Assembly (NCBI GenBank): GCA_002428265.1
Contig: DIUR01000001.1
Coordinates: 124,001-188,000, forward strand
Direction of reading: 5' to 3'
Length of the DNA: 64,000 nucleotides
Source of the DNA: Bacteriovoracaceae bacterium UBA6153
GTDB lineage: Bacteria; Bdellovibrionota; Bacteriovoracia; Bacteriovoracales; Bacteriovoracaceae
The translations under genes were made by a program, and so were the position numbers. The notes below the pieces were generated by a model. That model was not told the DNA's origin, searched no databases, and was given only the letters and a program-made list of their open reading frames with translations. This document shows, in pieces, positions 1-8,513 of this stretch (its first letter is position 1; each line of letters begins with the position of its first letter).

Positions 1-1
1 A

Positions 2-115
2 AAAAATCAGGACTTACCGATAGAGACGGATAATATTTCATCTAATCCAGTTTATACTAAAAATCCTGATTTTTTTACAATCAGAAAGATGCTTCAAAAA
101 GGTATTGAGTTATGA
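2..115 (+). CDS. C-terminal fragment of an unidentified protein (truncated by window edge)
   Basis: Only the last 37 codons are visible. The frame is open from the left edge to a TGA that overlaps the next gene's ATG by four bases (ATGA). The fragment is hydrophilic and shows no domain I can name. The overlap indicates translational coupling to the hydrolase/ligase gene, so it belongs to the same operon. Its function cannot be judged without the sequence to the left. Confidence 0.55.
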   Translation, partial: KNQDLPIETDNISSNPVYTKNPDFFTIRKMLQKGIEL

Positions 116-2526
116 AAAAAATAATTGTTCACCATGGCTCTCCGGGATCGCCTAAAGATTTTGGCCATCTGAAAAAACAGCTCCCCGATTTTGAGTTACT
201 GGAGTTTGATAGAGTCACGAAGTCCATGCCTGCTCATTTTGAATCGGCAGATTATCAACTAGGATACTCTTTCGGTTGTGTTGAAGCATTAAAGACAGCT
301 GTCCAAAATAAAAAAACCAAAATGCTTATTCTCGTTGCTCCTTATATGTTTGTTCCTAAAAGACCTGGAGCACTTATGAAAGGGCTTTTAATAAGTGACC
401 TGTTTAGAAACCTTGCCCTTCCAGCTCTTGCGAAAAAAAGTATTGAAAAAATGCTCAAAGAGAGCTCGCATCCAAAAAACATTCCTGATCATTATGAAAA
501 TGATGCTAAAGAATATTTTAACTCTGAGAGACTAGCTCTAAGCATTCTTGAAAAAAATATTAAACATTCAGAAGTCGTTGCTCTCTTTGATATTCTCGTC
601 GATAGAAAAACTCCTATTCTCATCATCATGGGTGAAGGAGACCAGACTTGTTACAAAGGCATTAACAAAGAACGACAGTTCAATCCACTAACCTCACTAA
701 AAAATGCCACGATCAAAATGATTCCGGACGCAGGACACGCTCTGCTTTGGACTCACACACGTGAACTTGGTGAAATCATAAACAATGCACTGAACTCAGG
801 ATTTACAATGAAAGATAAAATCAATTCTGCCTTTGGATACTTTGATGGCGTAAACGAAAATAATAACGTAGCGAGTTTCCTAAAAGATCATAAAAGTAAA
901 TTTCCAATGAGAAATATCCTGACATGGGTAAACCCTGCTGATATAAAAAACTGGAATGGCGACATCAATACACCACTTCCTCACCAGTCGGTTAAAGTGG
1001 CAGAGCTTGATCATCTAGTGGCCGTGCTTGCAACTGAATTTAAAAATCAAGGAATCAACTCTGGCGACAGAGTTATTCTCTTTTTACCAATGTCTCTTTA
1101 TATGTATGCTTCAATGTTTGCCCTTCAAAAAATGGGTGCCATTCCAACATTTCTGGATTCATGGGCAAGAAGAGATCAGATGGGAGTCAGTGCAAAAGTA
1201 GCAGGGCCTCGCGCCATGATCAGTGCAGACAGGGCCTTTGCCTATCTTGCAGATGTTGCCGAGATCGCGCAAATTCCTATCAAGATTGTAGCAGGCGAAG
1301 TCACCTCAACAATTGCCTACACGGCCAGGCTCGAAGCTCTTTTACAGGGAAAAACTCCGGCCACTGATACACCTGTTGAAAAAGAACACACTGCTCTTAT
1401 TACATTCACAACCGGCTCAAGTGGAACTCCCAAAGGAGCTGATAGAAGCCATCGCTTCTTAGCGGCCCAGCACTATGCTTTAAATAGACATCTTCCCTAT
1501 GCTGATGGTGATAAAGACCTTCCGGTCTTCCCTATTTTCTCACTCAATAACTTAGCAGCTGGTGTGGAGACCATTATTCCGGCCATCGATGTAGGCCAGC
1601 CTGCAGCGACAGATGCCTTGGTTCTTTATGTGCAGATGAAATCAGCAGGTGTCACTTGTACAACTCTATCACCGTCACTGTTTAACGCTCTTGCTACTTT
1701 TTGTATTGATAAAAAATTAAATCTTGATTTCTTAAAACGTGTTGTGACTGGTGGAGCTCCGATCTCAAGAGACGATGTTGCCAGAATGAAGAGTGTTGCT
1801 AAAAATGCTGAAATTTTGGTTTTATACGGATCAACTGAAGTTGAACCCATGGCCCATATTGAAGCGGTTGAGATGCTCAATGAAGCACAAGACAGTGATC
1901 CAGAGATCGTCGAGCCAGGTGTAAACGTTGGAGCACTCGACGCGGGACTTCAGTATAAATTTATTCATATCGAAAAAGATGCTGTGTATGTTAAGTCAGC
2001 TTCTGACTGGAAAAATCTTGAAGTCGCTCCTGGCTCAGTGGGAGAACTCATTGTTGCTGGTGAACACGTTTGTGAAAAATACTTTAACAACGAAGAAGCA
2101 TTCTTTAGAGCAAAGATCCGCGATGAAAAAGGTGTTGTATGGCACAGAACAGGTGATCTTGGTAAACTTGATCAACATAAAAACCTTTGGATCGTCGGCC
2201 GCGTTCACAACGCTATTAACAGAAAAGGCCAGTACTTCTTCCCAGTAAGAGCAGAAATTATTCTTAAGAAATTTCCTTTCGTTCATAAAGCGGCCTTCCT
2301 TGGAATCAGTGATCCAGAACTCTTTGAGAAAACTTATGCCGTCTACTCTAGCCTCGATAAAAATCTAAATATCGAAGAAGCAAAAAAAGAAATTCAAAGA
2401 GTCATGGCAAAAAATCAATTCATAGTTGATGAAATCATTCATATTGATGACATTCCCATGGATCCACGCCACCATAGTAAGGTCGAGTATGAAGTTCTTA
2501 AAAAGAAAATTCTGGGGAATGCTTAA
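112..2526 (+). CDS. Alpha/beta-hydrolase fused to OleC-like AMP-dependent synthetase/ligase
   Basis: Two-domain protein of 804 residues. Residues 1-235 look like an alpha/beta hydrolase: GYSFG nucleophile elbow with Ser53, an acidic candidate in MGEGD near 178, and a C-terminal DAGH histidine near 209. Residues about 240-804 form an acyl-adenylating enzyme, with the P-loop TTGSSGTPKG near 434, YGSTEVEP near 570 and a C-terminal lid with RTGDLG. The layout around DLPVFP, GGAP and YGSTE resembles OleC, the ATP-dependent beta-lactone synthetase of long-chain olefin synthesis; OleB (hydrolase)-OleC fusions are known in other bacteria, but this hydrolase has a serine elbow rather than the dehalogenase-like aspartate of OleB. 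Substrate is unknown, probably a carboxylic or beta-hydroxy acid. SD AAAGG lies nine bases upstream. Coupled to the genes on both sides. Confidence 0.8.
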   Translation: MKKIIVHHGSPGSPKDFGHLKKQLPDFELLEFDRVTKSMPAHFESADYQLGYSFGCVEALKTAVQNKKTKMLILVAPYMFVPKRPGALMKGLLISDLFRNLALPALAKKSIEKMLKESSHPKNIPDHYENDAKEYFNSERLALSILEKNIKHSEVVALFDILVDRKTPILIIMGEGDQTCYKGINKERQFNPLTSLKNATIKMIPDAGHALLWTHTRELGEIINNALNSGFTMKDKINSAFGYFDGVNENNNVASFLKDHKSKFPMRNILTWVNPADIKNWNGDINTPLPHQSVKVAELDHLVAVLATEFKNQGINSGDRVILFLPMSLYMYASMFALQKMGAIPTFLDSWARRDQMGVSAKVAGPRAMISADRAFAYLADVAEIAQIPIKIVAGEVTSTIAYTARLEALLQGKTPATDTPVEKEHTALITFTTGSSGTPKGADRSHRFLAAQHYALNRHLPYADGDKDLPVFPIFSLNNLAAGVETIIPAIDVGQPAATDALVLYVQMKSAGVTCTTLSPSLFNALATFCIDKKLNLDFLKRVVTGGAPISRDDVARMKSVAKNAEILVLYGSTEVEPMAHIEAVEMLNEAQDSDPEIVEPGVNVGALDAGLQYKFIHIEKDAVYVKSASDWKNLEVAPGSVGELIVAGEHVCEKYFNNEEAFFRAKIRDEKGVVWHRTGDLGKLDQHKNLWIVGRVHNAINRKGQYFFPVRAEIILKKFPFVHKAAFLGISDPELFEKTYAVYSSLDKNLNIEEAKKEIQRVMAKNQFIVDEIIHIDDIPMDPRHHSKVEYEVLKKKILGNA

Positions 2527-3428
2527 TGTCTAAGACACAGTCATGGCTGCAGTTTACTAAAGAGCGCTTCGAGCCGACTTCACACATTGTGATGATCGTG
2601 GTTTTTATAGCTGCTCACATATTGGTGGCCAAAAGCACTCATGCTATCTTTTTTGGTCTTACTGACTCACTTCTTCTTTTAGTGGGAGTGACTGCTTTTT
2701 ATTTTAAGCTGCGTTTATACGACGAAGTAAAAGATTATGAACTTGATGTCATCATCAACAAACACCGCCCACTTCCTAGAGGTCTTTTAACTCATAAAGA
2801 TATGTATAGAGGGATGCTGGTTTGTATTTTAATAGAGCTTGCAACTTTCTCTATCCACGGGCTTCAAAGCTCTATTAGCATCATCCTGGCCATCATTTAT
2901 TCGCTCATCATGTACAAAGAGTTTTTCATCGCCGATAAAATCAGACCCTATCTTACAACTTATGCTCTGGTGCATACAATTGTGACAACACTTTTGAGTT
3001 TTGCCATTTTTTCTTTTTTGACTAAATTATCAATTCTTGAAATTGTCACGACTCCGGCCTATCTATCATTCGCACTGGCAAACTGGATGCTCTTTAATAT
3101 TTTCGAGTTTGGAAGAAAGACTTTTGCAACCAGTGAAGAAAGGAAAAATGTAGATACCTACTCATCGTTGTTCGGACGCATTGGAGCAGTAACGTTAGTT
3201 GCTTCCCAGGCCATCATCGCTCATTACCTGGCCCTTAATTTAACAGGGGCAAATCAGTCTATTCTTTTCTGGAGCTTTGGGACACTTCTGATTCTTCTGA
3301 TGCTTTTATCCCTTCTCTACGTTTTTAAAGACACTGTTAAAGCTGCTAAGAATTATCGAGCTTTTAGTTCCGTTTATATTATCGTTTTCTACTTAATTTT
3401 AATTGGTGCTCACTTAATAAAGAACTAA
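2526..3428 (+). CDS. UbiA-family membrane prenyltransferase
   Basis: A 300-residue polytopic membrane protein with about eight hydrophobic segments. The first Asp-rich motif is visible around residues 65-85 (DEVKDYELD followed by NKHRPLPRG), the Mg-prenyl-diphosphate site of UbiA enzymes. The second Asp motif is not clear by eye: the segment near 197 reads FGRKTFATSEER, so the acceptor side is diverged. UbiA enzymes transfer prenyl groups from prenyl diphosphates to aromatic or other acceptors in the membrane. The ATG overlaps the previous stop (TAATG) and has a GGGGA ribosome site, so it is translated with the hydrolase/ligase gene. Nothing nearby looks like ubiquinone, menaquinone or heme synthesis, so a role in a dedicated lipid or secondary-metabolite pathway is inferred. 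Confidence 0.82.
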   Translation: MSKTQSWLQFTKERFEPTSHIVMIVVFIAAHILVAKSTHAIFFGLTDSLLLLVGVTAFYFKLRLYDEVKDYELDVIINKHRPLPRGLLTHKDMYRGMLVCILIELATFSIHGLQSSISIILAIIYSLIMYKEFFIADKIRPYLTTYALVHTIVTTLLSFAIFSFLTKLSILEIVTTPAYLSFALANWMLFNIFEFGRKTFATSEERKNVDTYSSLFGRIGAVTLVASQAIIAHYLALNLTGANQSILFWSFGTLLILLMLLSLLYVFKDTVKAAKNYRAFSSVYIIVFYLILIGAHLIKN

Positions 3429-3443
3429 AAAAACAAGGCGCAT

Positions 3444-6143
3444 ATGAAATCGCACAAACTGTATACGATTAACAAAGAGTCTACTCATCACTTTGCCAAA
3501 AAAGAATCAGGTGGAAAAGGCCATAACCTTTATCTTCTGGCAACTAATGGGATTAAAGTACCAAAATTCATCACGCTTCCTCCGGGATTTTTTGAAGAAT
3601 TTAAAGCGCAGACAAATATTACTGAAGATATTCAAAACATTCTAACCAATACAAATCTTTCTATGCTGGAGATTTCAAACCAGATCACTAAAAAGATTGT
3701 CGATACCAATATGCCGGTTTCTATCTATGAAGAAGTCGCTCATGCCTGGGAATGGCTGGAAAAAGACCTAATCTCAGTGAGATCAAGTGCTCATGATGAA
3801 GATAGTGCACTTCACTCTTTCGCGGGCCAGCTTTCAAGTTATCTCTATATCTCAGACCTAGACAGAACCATCATGGCCATCAAAGAATGCTGGGCCTCTG
3901 CATACTCAGAGCGCTCGCTTCATTATCGTCTGATTAACAAGCTGGACATTTTAAATATCAAAGTTTCAGTTATTTTACAGGAAATGATTGATCCCGATAT
4001 CAGTGGTGTCTTTTTTACTTGTAATCCTATCAATGGAAAAAATGATCAGGTTTTTATCAATTCAGTCTACGGTGTTGGAGAAGGACTTGTCTCAGGTCTT
4101 CTGGATGCAGACACTTATGTACTGCTAAAAAAAGACGGACACGTTGTTGAAAAAAACATCGTCGAGAAAACAAAAAAACTTATAAGAGACTCAGGTGCTC
4201 AAAAATGCCTTGAAGTTGAAGTTCCACTTAATGAACAAAATGCAGACTCTCTAACTGAGGCCCACTTAAAAGAGCTTTACTCTATGGCCAATAGGATTGA
4301 AGACTTTTATGGCCGTCCTCAAGACGTTGAGTGGGCCATCAAAGATGGTGAGCTCTTCATTCTTCAGTCGCGCCCAGTTACTACCAGCGTGGAAAACAGC
4401 CGAGGGATGTTATACCTTTGGGACAACTCAAATATTGTTGAAAGTTACGGAGGTCTTACGATGCCTCTGACTTTTGGATTTGCTCACTATGTTTATCACC
4501 AGGTTTACGTTCAGTTCTGTGAGATCCTTCTGGTTCCTCAATCACGCATTAAAGAAATGGACTACTTCTTAAAAAACATGCTGGGACTTTTTTACGGAAG
4601 AGTTTATTACAACCTATTAAACTGGTATAAGCTCACTTCAATCCTTCCAGGCTATAAGTACAACCGATCATTCATGGAAACGATGATGGGAACCAATGAG
4701 GCGCTTCAGGATGAAATTGCAGAACGAGTAAAGCCACCTGAATTTCATAATGGTGCCGGTTCAAAAGTCAGGTCATTTTTAACTGGTATGAAATTTTTCT
4801 ATTTCCATTTAAATATTCAAAATATTGTCGATGACTTCTTGACTGAGTTTCATGTTGTTTACAACAAATTCAGAGCAATCGACTACTCTCGTTTATCCAG
4901 CGATAAAATTTATGAGCACTATCAGGCCCTAGAGCGTGAAATGCTTTGGAAGTGGCACGCTCCTATCATCAACGATTTTTTATGTATGGTCCATTACGGG
5001 ATGTTCAAAAAAATCACCGGTAAATGGCTAGGCCATCTCGGGGATTCATTTCACAATGACCTTCTTGCTGGTAATGGAAATCTTGAATCAGCAGAACCAA
5101 CTAAAAGACTCATCGTCATGTCTGGGTATGTTTCAAAAAAACCTGAACTCAAAGCGCTTATTTTGAATACGCCAAACGACATGTGTCTTGAGGCCGTGAA
5201 CCAGTCGCAGTTCCAAGAGTTCTACCACATGGTTTTAGAATATATTGATAAGTACGGCTTTAGATGCATGAGCGAAATGAAGCTGGAGCAAAAAGACTTG
5301 CACCAGGAACCCGGACTCTTTTTTGTTTTTTTAAAAAACCTGATTAACTGTGGGCAGACAGATCTTCACGAATATGAAAAACGTGAAAAAGAAATTAGAG
5401 AAAACGCTGAGGCACTTTTAAGTAAAAATATTTCTGGCATCAAGGCAATCATCTACAAGTGGTCTCTAAAACACGCCAGAAAGGCCGTTATGAACCGTGA
5501 GAACACAAGATTTTGTCGTACCAGAATTTATGGTGTCGTTAGAGCAATGTTCTATGCCATCGGTGAAGATTTCACCAAAAGCAATATCATTGATAAAAAA
5601 GACGATATCTTTTTCATCTCTCTTGATGAATTAAAAGGTGCTCTGGAAGGAACTAACAGTATTCAAAACTTAAGAGAAGTTATTAAAGTAAGAAAAAGTG
5701 AATACGAGTTTTATAAAAACCAGGAACCGGCCGCAAGATTTTTAACCAGAGGCCCTGTCTACTGGAACAACCAGCACATGCCTAAAGAAGAAGAAGTTGT
5801 CTTTGATGAATCATCTCTTCTACCAAATCAGATGCGTGGTATCCCGTGCTCGCCAGGAATTATTGAAGGTGTGGTAAAAGTCATTATCGACTCTAACGAC
5901 GACATGACATTAAATGGAGAAATCCTGGTCACTGAGCGAACGGACCCAGGATGGATTCCACTTTACCCTTCACTATCAGCTCTTTTAGTAGAGCGTGGTG
6001 GACTGCTATCTCACTCTGCGATTGTTGCCCGCGAAATGGGATTGCCTACAATTGTAGGAATCAAAGGTCTCACTAAAAAATTAAAAACCGGAATGAAGAT
6101 CAGAATTAATGGTGAAACAGGAATTATCGATATTCTCGAATAA
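3444..6143 (+). CDS. PEP-synthase/rifampin-phosphotransferase-like enzyme
   Basis: An 899-residue protein. The N-terminal ATP-grasp (PPDK_N) domain has SVRSSAHDEDS and SFAGQ near residues 112-130. A long middle region of about 330-790 has no recognisable motif. A C-terminal swivelling phosphohistidine domain has GGLLSHSAIVARE with the phosphoaccepting His857. The C-terminal PEP-binding TIM barrel of true PEP synthase is absent, so the architecture matches rifampin phosphotransferase and related dikinases: ATP is cleaved to AMP and Pi, and the beta-phosphate passes through the histidine to a substrate held by the middle domain. The gene lies 15 bases after the UbiA gene with SD AAGG, and is followed by a terminator, so it ends the operon. 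The acceptor is unknown; an alcohol, phenol or lipid intermediate made by its neighbours is inferred. Confidence 0.8.
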   Translation: MKSHKLYTINKESTHHFAKKESGGKGHNLYLLATNGIKVPKFITLPPGFFEEFKAQTNITEDIQNILTNTNLSMLEISNQITKKIVDTNMPVSIYEEVAHAWEWLEKDLISVRSSAHDEDSALHSFAGQLSSYLYISDLDRTIMAIKECWASAYSERSLHYRLINKLDILNIKVSVILQEMIDPDISGVFFTCNPINGKNDQVFINSVYGVGEGLVSGLLDADTYVLLKKDGHVVEKNIVEKTKKLIRDSGAQKCLEVEVPLNEQNADSLTEAHLKELYSMANRIEDFYGRPQDVEWAIKDGELFILQSRPVTTSVENSRGMLYLWDNSNIVESYGGLTMPLTFGFAHYVYHQVYVQFCEILLVPQSRIKEMDYFLKNMLGLFYGRVYYNLLNWYKLTSILPGYKYNRSFMETMMGTNEALQDEIAERVKPPEFHNGAGSKVRSFLTGMKFFYFHLNIQNIVDDFLTEFHVVYNKFRAIDYSRLSSDKIYEHYQALEREMLWKWHAPIINDFLCMVHYGMFKKITGKWLGHLGDSFHNDLLAGNGNLESAEPTKRLIVMSGYVSKKPELKALILNTPNDMCLEAVNQSQFQEFYHMVLEYIDKYGFRCMSEMKLEQKDLHQEPGLFFVFLKNLINCGQTDLHEYEKREKEIRENAEALLSKNISGIKAIIYKWSLKHARKAVMNRENTRFCRTRIYGVVRAMFYAIGEDFTKSNIIDKKDDIFFISLDELKGALEGTNSIQNLREVIKVRKSEYEFYKNQEPAARFLTRGPVYWNNQHMPKEEEVVFDESSLLPNQMRGIPCSPGIIEGVVKVIIDSNDDMTLNGEILVTERTDPGWIPLYPSLSALLVERGGLLSHSAIVAREMGLPTIVGIKGLTKKLKTGMKIRINGETGIIDILE

Positions 6144-6149
6144 GTTAAT

Positions 6150-6181
6150 AAGCGGTCCATTATAATTAATGGGCCGCTTTT
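6150..6181 (+). terminator. Rho-independent terminator of the prenyltransferase operon
   Basis: A 13-bp stem (AAGCGGTCCATTA against TAATGGGCCGCTT) with a short AT loop and T-run ends just after the PEP-synthase-like gene. One position pairs as G-U on the plus transcript but A-C on the minus, so it favours the plus direction. It overlaps the stop codon of the convergent gene. Confidence 0.75.
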
Positions 6182-6870
6182 CTCCCCAGTGGGTCTATAC
6201 TGCTGATAGAAATTACGGCCGCAAGTTTTCCATTCTTATGAGCACCTGAAATATATTTCATTTGCATCCAATGGCGTAACTGAAACTCTGTTCCGACTTC
6301 TTCAATCACATGGCCTGGAACATTATAAGGCATTGTCAGGTGGTGATTTTTCTTAATAAAAGTTAGAACTTTTCTCATTACTTTTAAAGTAATAATCAGA
6401 CTTCTCTTCGAAAAATCATACCATGTCGAACAAAGTGCTTCATCAACAGTATATGAAGTCTCTCGATAAAACTTTATACTTCTGAAAATGGGAGTGTGAT
6501 CTGTAAAATAAACTTCAATAATGTCTTCATCAGAAATTTTATCAAACAAATCATCTGCCGGAGCACAATTGATCCTCTTGAATAATTTCCAAAGAAAAAT
6601 CTTAGCAGATGGCTCACTCGCTCCATCCATCATGCATTCTTTCAAGATCGAAATATTAAACTCAAGATAAGCGAGAACTTTCTTCTGATGAGCATAATTT
6701 CTCTTTGTAAATTTAAGTTTATGTGGAAATCGAGTCGCTTTTAATTCAACTCCATAAACAGACAGAAGATCACAGTACTCTTCAGCGAGTCTTAGAAACT
6801 CTGATGAATTACATCTGTCCTCTGAGATTAAGCTTGTAAAATTACTACTGTCTAATTCAGAAATATAAAT
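6166..6870 (-). CDS. Conserved-looking hypothetical protein, apparent ATT start
   Basis: The frame is open from the stop at 6901 down to 6166 and has no ATG or GTG in its first 75 codons. The first TTG, at 6645, would discard a stretch with normal coding character (for example RLAEEYCDLLSVYGVELKA). I place the start at an ATT (6868-6870) because GAGG sits six bases upstream at ideal Shine-Dalgarno spacing; this gives 234 residues. The protein is soluble and mixed in composition, with no signal peptide and no domain I recognise. It begins just after the terminator of the subtilase gene. Alternative: an ATG at 6899-6901 would be in frame if the run of eight Ts at 6888-6895 lost one, so slippage or a sequence error is possible. 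Confidence 0.6.
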   Translation of the reverse strand: MYISELDSSNFTSLISEDRCNSSEFLRLAEEYCDLLSVYGVELKATRFPHKLKFTKRNYAHQKKVLAYLEFNISILKECMMDGASEPSAKIFLWKLFKRINCAPADDLFDKISDEDIIEVYFTDHTPIFRSIKFYRETSYTVDEALCSTWYDFSKRSLIITLKVMRKVLTFIKKNHHLTMPYNVPGHVIEEVGTEFQLRHWMQMKYISGAHKNGKLAAVISISSIDPLGRKAAH

Positions 6871-6891
6871 GGTGAACCTCGTTTTATAAAA

Positions 6892-6919
6892 AAAAGGCCA
6901 TCATAATTGATGGCCTTTT
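6892..6919 (-). terminator. Terminator of subtilase gene 1
   Basis: A 12-bp perfect stem (AAAAGGCCATCA / TGATGGCCTTTT) with a four-base loop is followed on the minus strand by eight Ts. It lies 21 bases after the subtilase stop and directly before the next gene's ribosome binding site. Confidence 0.85.
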
Positions 6920-6939
6920 AAAAGAATAAATAAAATAGA

Positions 6940-8331
6940 TTACTTAACTACGATCATGCTTGGAAGTGGCATAACCATTGACGCTGGAACCTGGAAATAA
7001 GTCTTCATTGCTTTATCATTAGCAGTTTTTGGTAGTACATCTACTTTTGATTGAGCGATAGCACGAGCTAAGTCCATAGTGCGAGAAAGCTCAGCTGCTC
7101 TTGTCGCGCGAGCTGGGTTAACCAGACCTGAAGTTGTAACTTTTCCTTTTAACCATTCTTTAACATCAACTGTTTCAAGAATAATTTTTTTGATTCCGCG
7201 GAAATCTAATTTTGGGTTAGCGTCTTTTACCGCACCTGCAACACCAGCTACATATGGAGCAGCCTGGCTCGTTCCAGAAACTGGAATGTAAGCGTTTCCT
7301 GGAGAAGTTGAAATGATTCCAACACCCGGAGCAGCTACTTCAACATTTTTTACACCGTAGTTAGAAAAGTTTGCCAATGCCTGGTCTCCAAGAGTCGCAG
7401 CAACACTGATTTTATTTTCGCCCACAACGTTTGTTGGAGTTGTTGGATAAACATCGTTGTTTGATCCGTCATTTCCTGCTGCAAAGATAAATAGCGTTGC
7501 AGGAGATGCCTTTAAGAAAGCTTCTGATTCTTTAACAGCTGCAACAAAGTATGCATCTGTGTATTTTTTTAGTTCTTCAGCTGTCGGGTCTTTTTTGAAA
7601 ATCCCTTTATAAAGCTGAGTGATCACTCCGCTAATAGCAGCATAAGAAGTACCGAAAGATCCGTTCATAACGTCAGCTTTAGCTCCTTTAAGGTATGTTC
7701 CGATTTCGCTGTAAACAACGGCCTGTTGTTTTGCAAGAGCTTTAAGAGCTTGCTCAATTAAGACATCTTTAACACCTTTATCAGACGAGTTGATCACAGT
7801 CTTAGACTTACCAGTTGTGATTGTGATGTCAGCAGACTTTTGTCCTGGAAGCTTTACTTCTGTAGGAATTAATTTTGCGCCAATCATTTTTGCTTCATTA
7901 GACATTCTTGCAGCGATTCCCGTGACGTGAGTCCCGTGCATATAGTTTCCAAAAACAGTAATGTCTTTGATGAACTTTTCTTCTTTTAGTTTTCCGTTTG
8001 CCCAGTCACGGTCTTCTTGAGTTAGAGTTCCTAAAAAAGACTTAAGTTGGATTTCGAAAAATCTTCTCACATCTGGAGTATCAGACCATGCGTATGAGTA
8101 ATCGATCAGCTTGTTGTTAGCTTCAGCAAAGTTCCATCCGTTAATATCGTCTGGGTAACCATTTTTGTCTTCATCGCGGTCATTGTCTGGGATTTCAATT
8201 GGATTGATCCAAGCTTTTGCTTTTAAATCTTTATGTTCAAAATCATTTCCAGAGTCAACGATAGCGATATTAGCTGCAGTTGCAGCGTTGATTGTAAGTA
8301 ATAGTCCAAGGGCCATAAATTGAGATTTCAT
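6940..8331 (-). CDS. Secreted subtilisin-like serine peptidase (S8), paralogue 1
   Basis: A 463-residue subtilase. A signal peptide of about 19 residues ends in ATAA and is followed at once by the catalytic core: Asp26 in IVDSG, His132 in HGTHVTG, oxyanion Asn287 in AAGND, and Ser355 in SGTSQAAP. An acidic, probably calcium-binding loop (DNDRDEDKNG) precedes NGWNF near 65. Two insertions stand out: one of about 60 residues between Asp and His, and one between His and Asn. There is no room for the I9 propeptide that normally chaperones and inhibits subtilases. SD AGGAG precedes the ATG. The next gene upstream is a paralogue of the same architecture, each with its own terminator, so this is a diverged duplication rather than an operon. 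Likely exported and used to degrade external or prey protein (inferred). Confidence 0.9.
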   Translation of the reverse strand: MKSQFMALGLLLTINAATAANIAIVDSGNDFEHKDLKAKAWINPIEIPDNDRDEDKNGYPDDINGWNFAEANNKLIDYSYAWSDTPDVRRFFEIQLKSFLGTLTQEDRDWANGKLKEEKFIKDITVFGNYMHGTHVTGIAARMSNEAKMIGAKLIPTEVKLPGQKSADITITTGKSKTVINSSDKGVKDVLIEQALKALAKQQAVVYSEIGTYLKGAKADVMNGSFGTSYAAISGVITQLYKGIFKKDPTAEELKKYTDAYFVAAVKESEAFLKASPATLFIFAAGNDGSNNDVYPTTPTNVVGENKISVAATLGDQALANFSNYGVKNVEVAAPGVGIISTSPGNAYIPVSGTSQAAPYVAGVAGAVKDANPKLDFRGIKKIILETVDVKEWLKGKVTTSGLVNPARATRAAELSRTMDLARAIAQSKVDVLPKTANDKAMKTYFQVPASMVMPLPSMIVVK

Positions 8332-8458
8332 TATCTCACTCTCCTAGTTAATTAGGTGTAATCGAACACAATCATTAATTATGGGCCTATTTGATTCGAC
8401 TCCGCCAGTTTTTTATATCTTAAAACTTCTTACTAAGATGATGTCAGAAAAGACAAAA

Positions 8459-8488
8459 AAAAAGCGCTCCACTAAGGGAGCGCTTTTT
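8459..8488 (-). terminator. Terminator of subtilase gene 2
   Basis: A stem of about 12 bp (AAAAAGCGCTCC / GGAGCGCTTTTT) with a six-base loop is followed by a T-run on the minus strand, 26 bases after the stop of the second subtilase. Confidence 0.85.
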
Positions 8489-8513
8489 GTGCGTAATGAT
8501 ATTTTTAAAAAAA

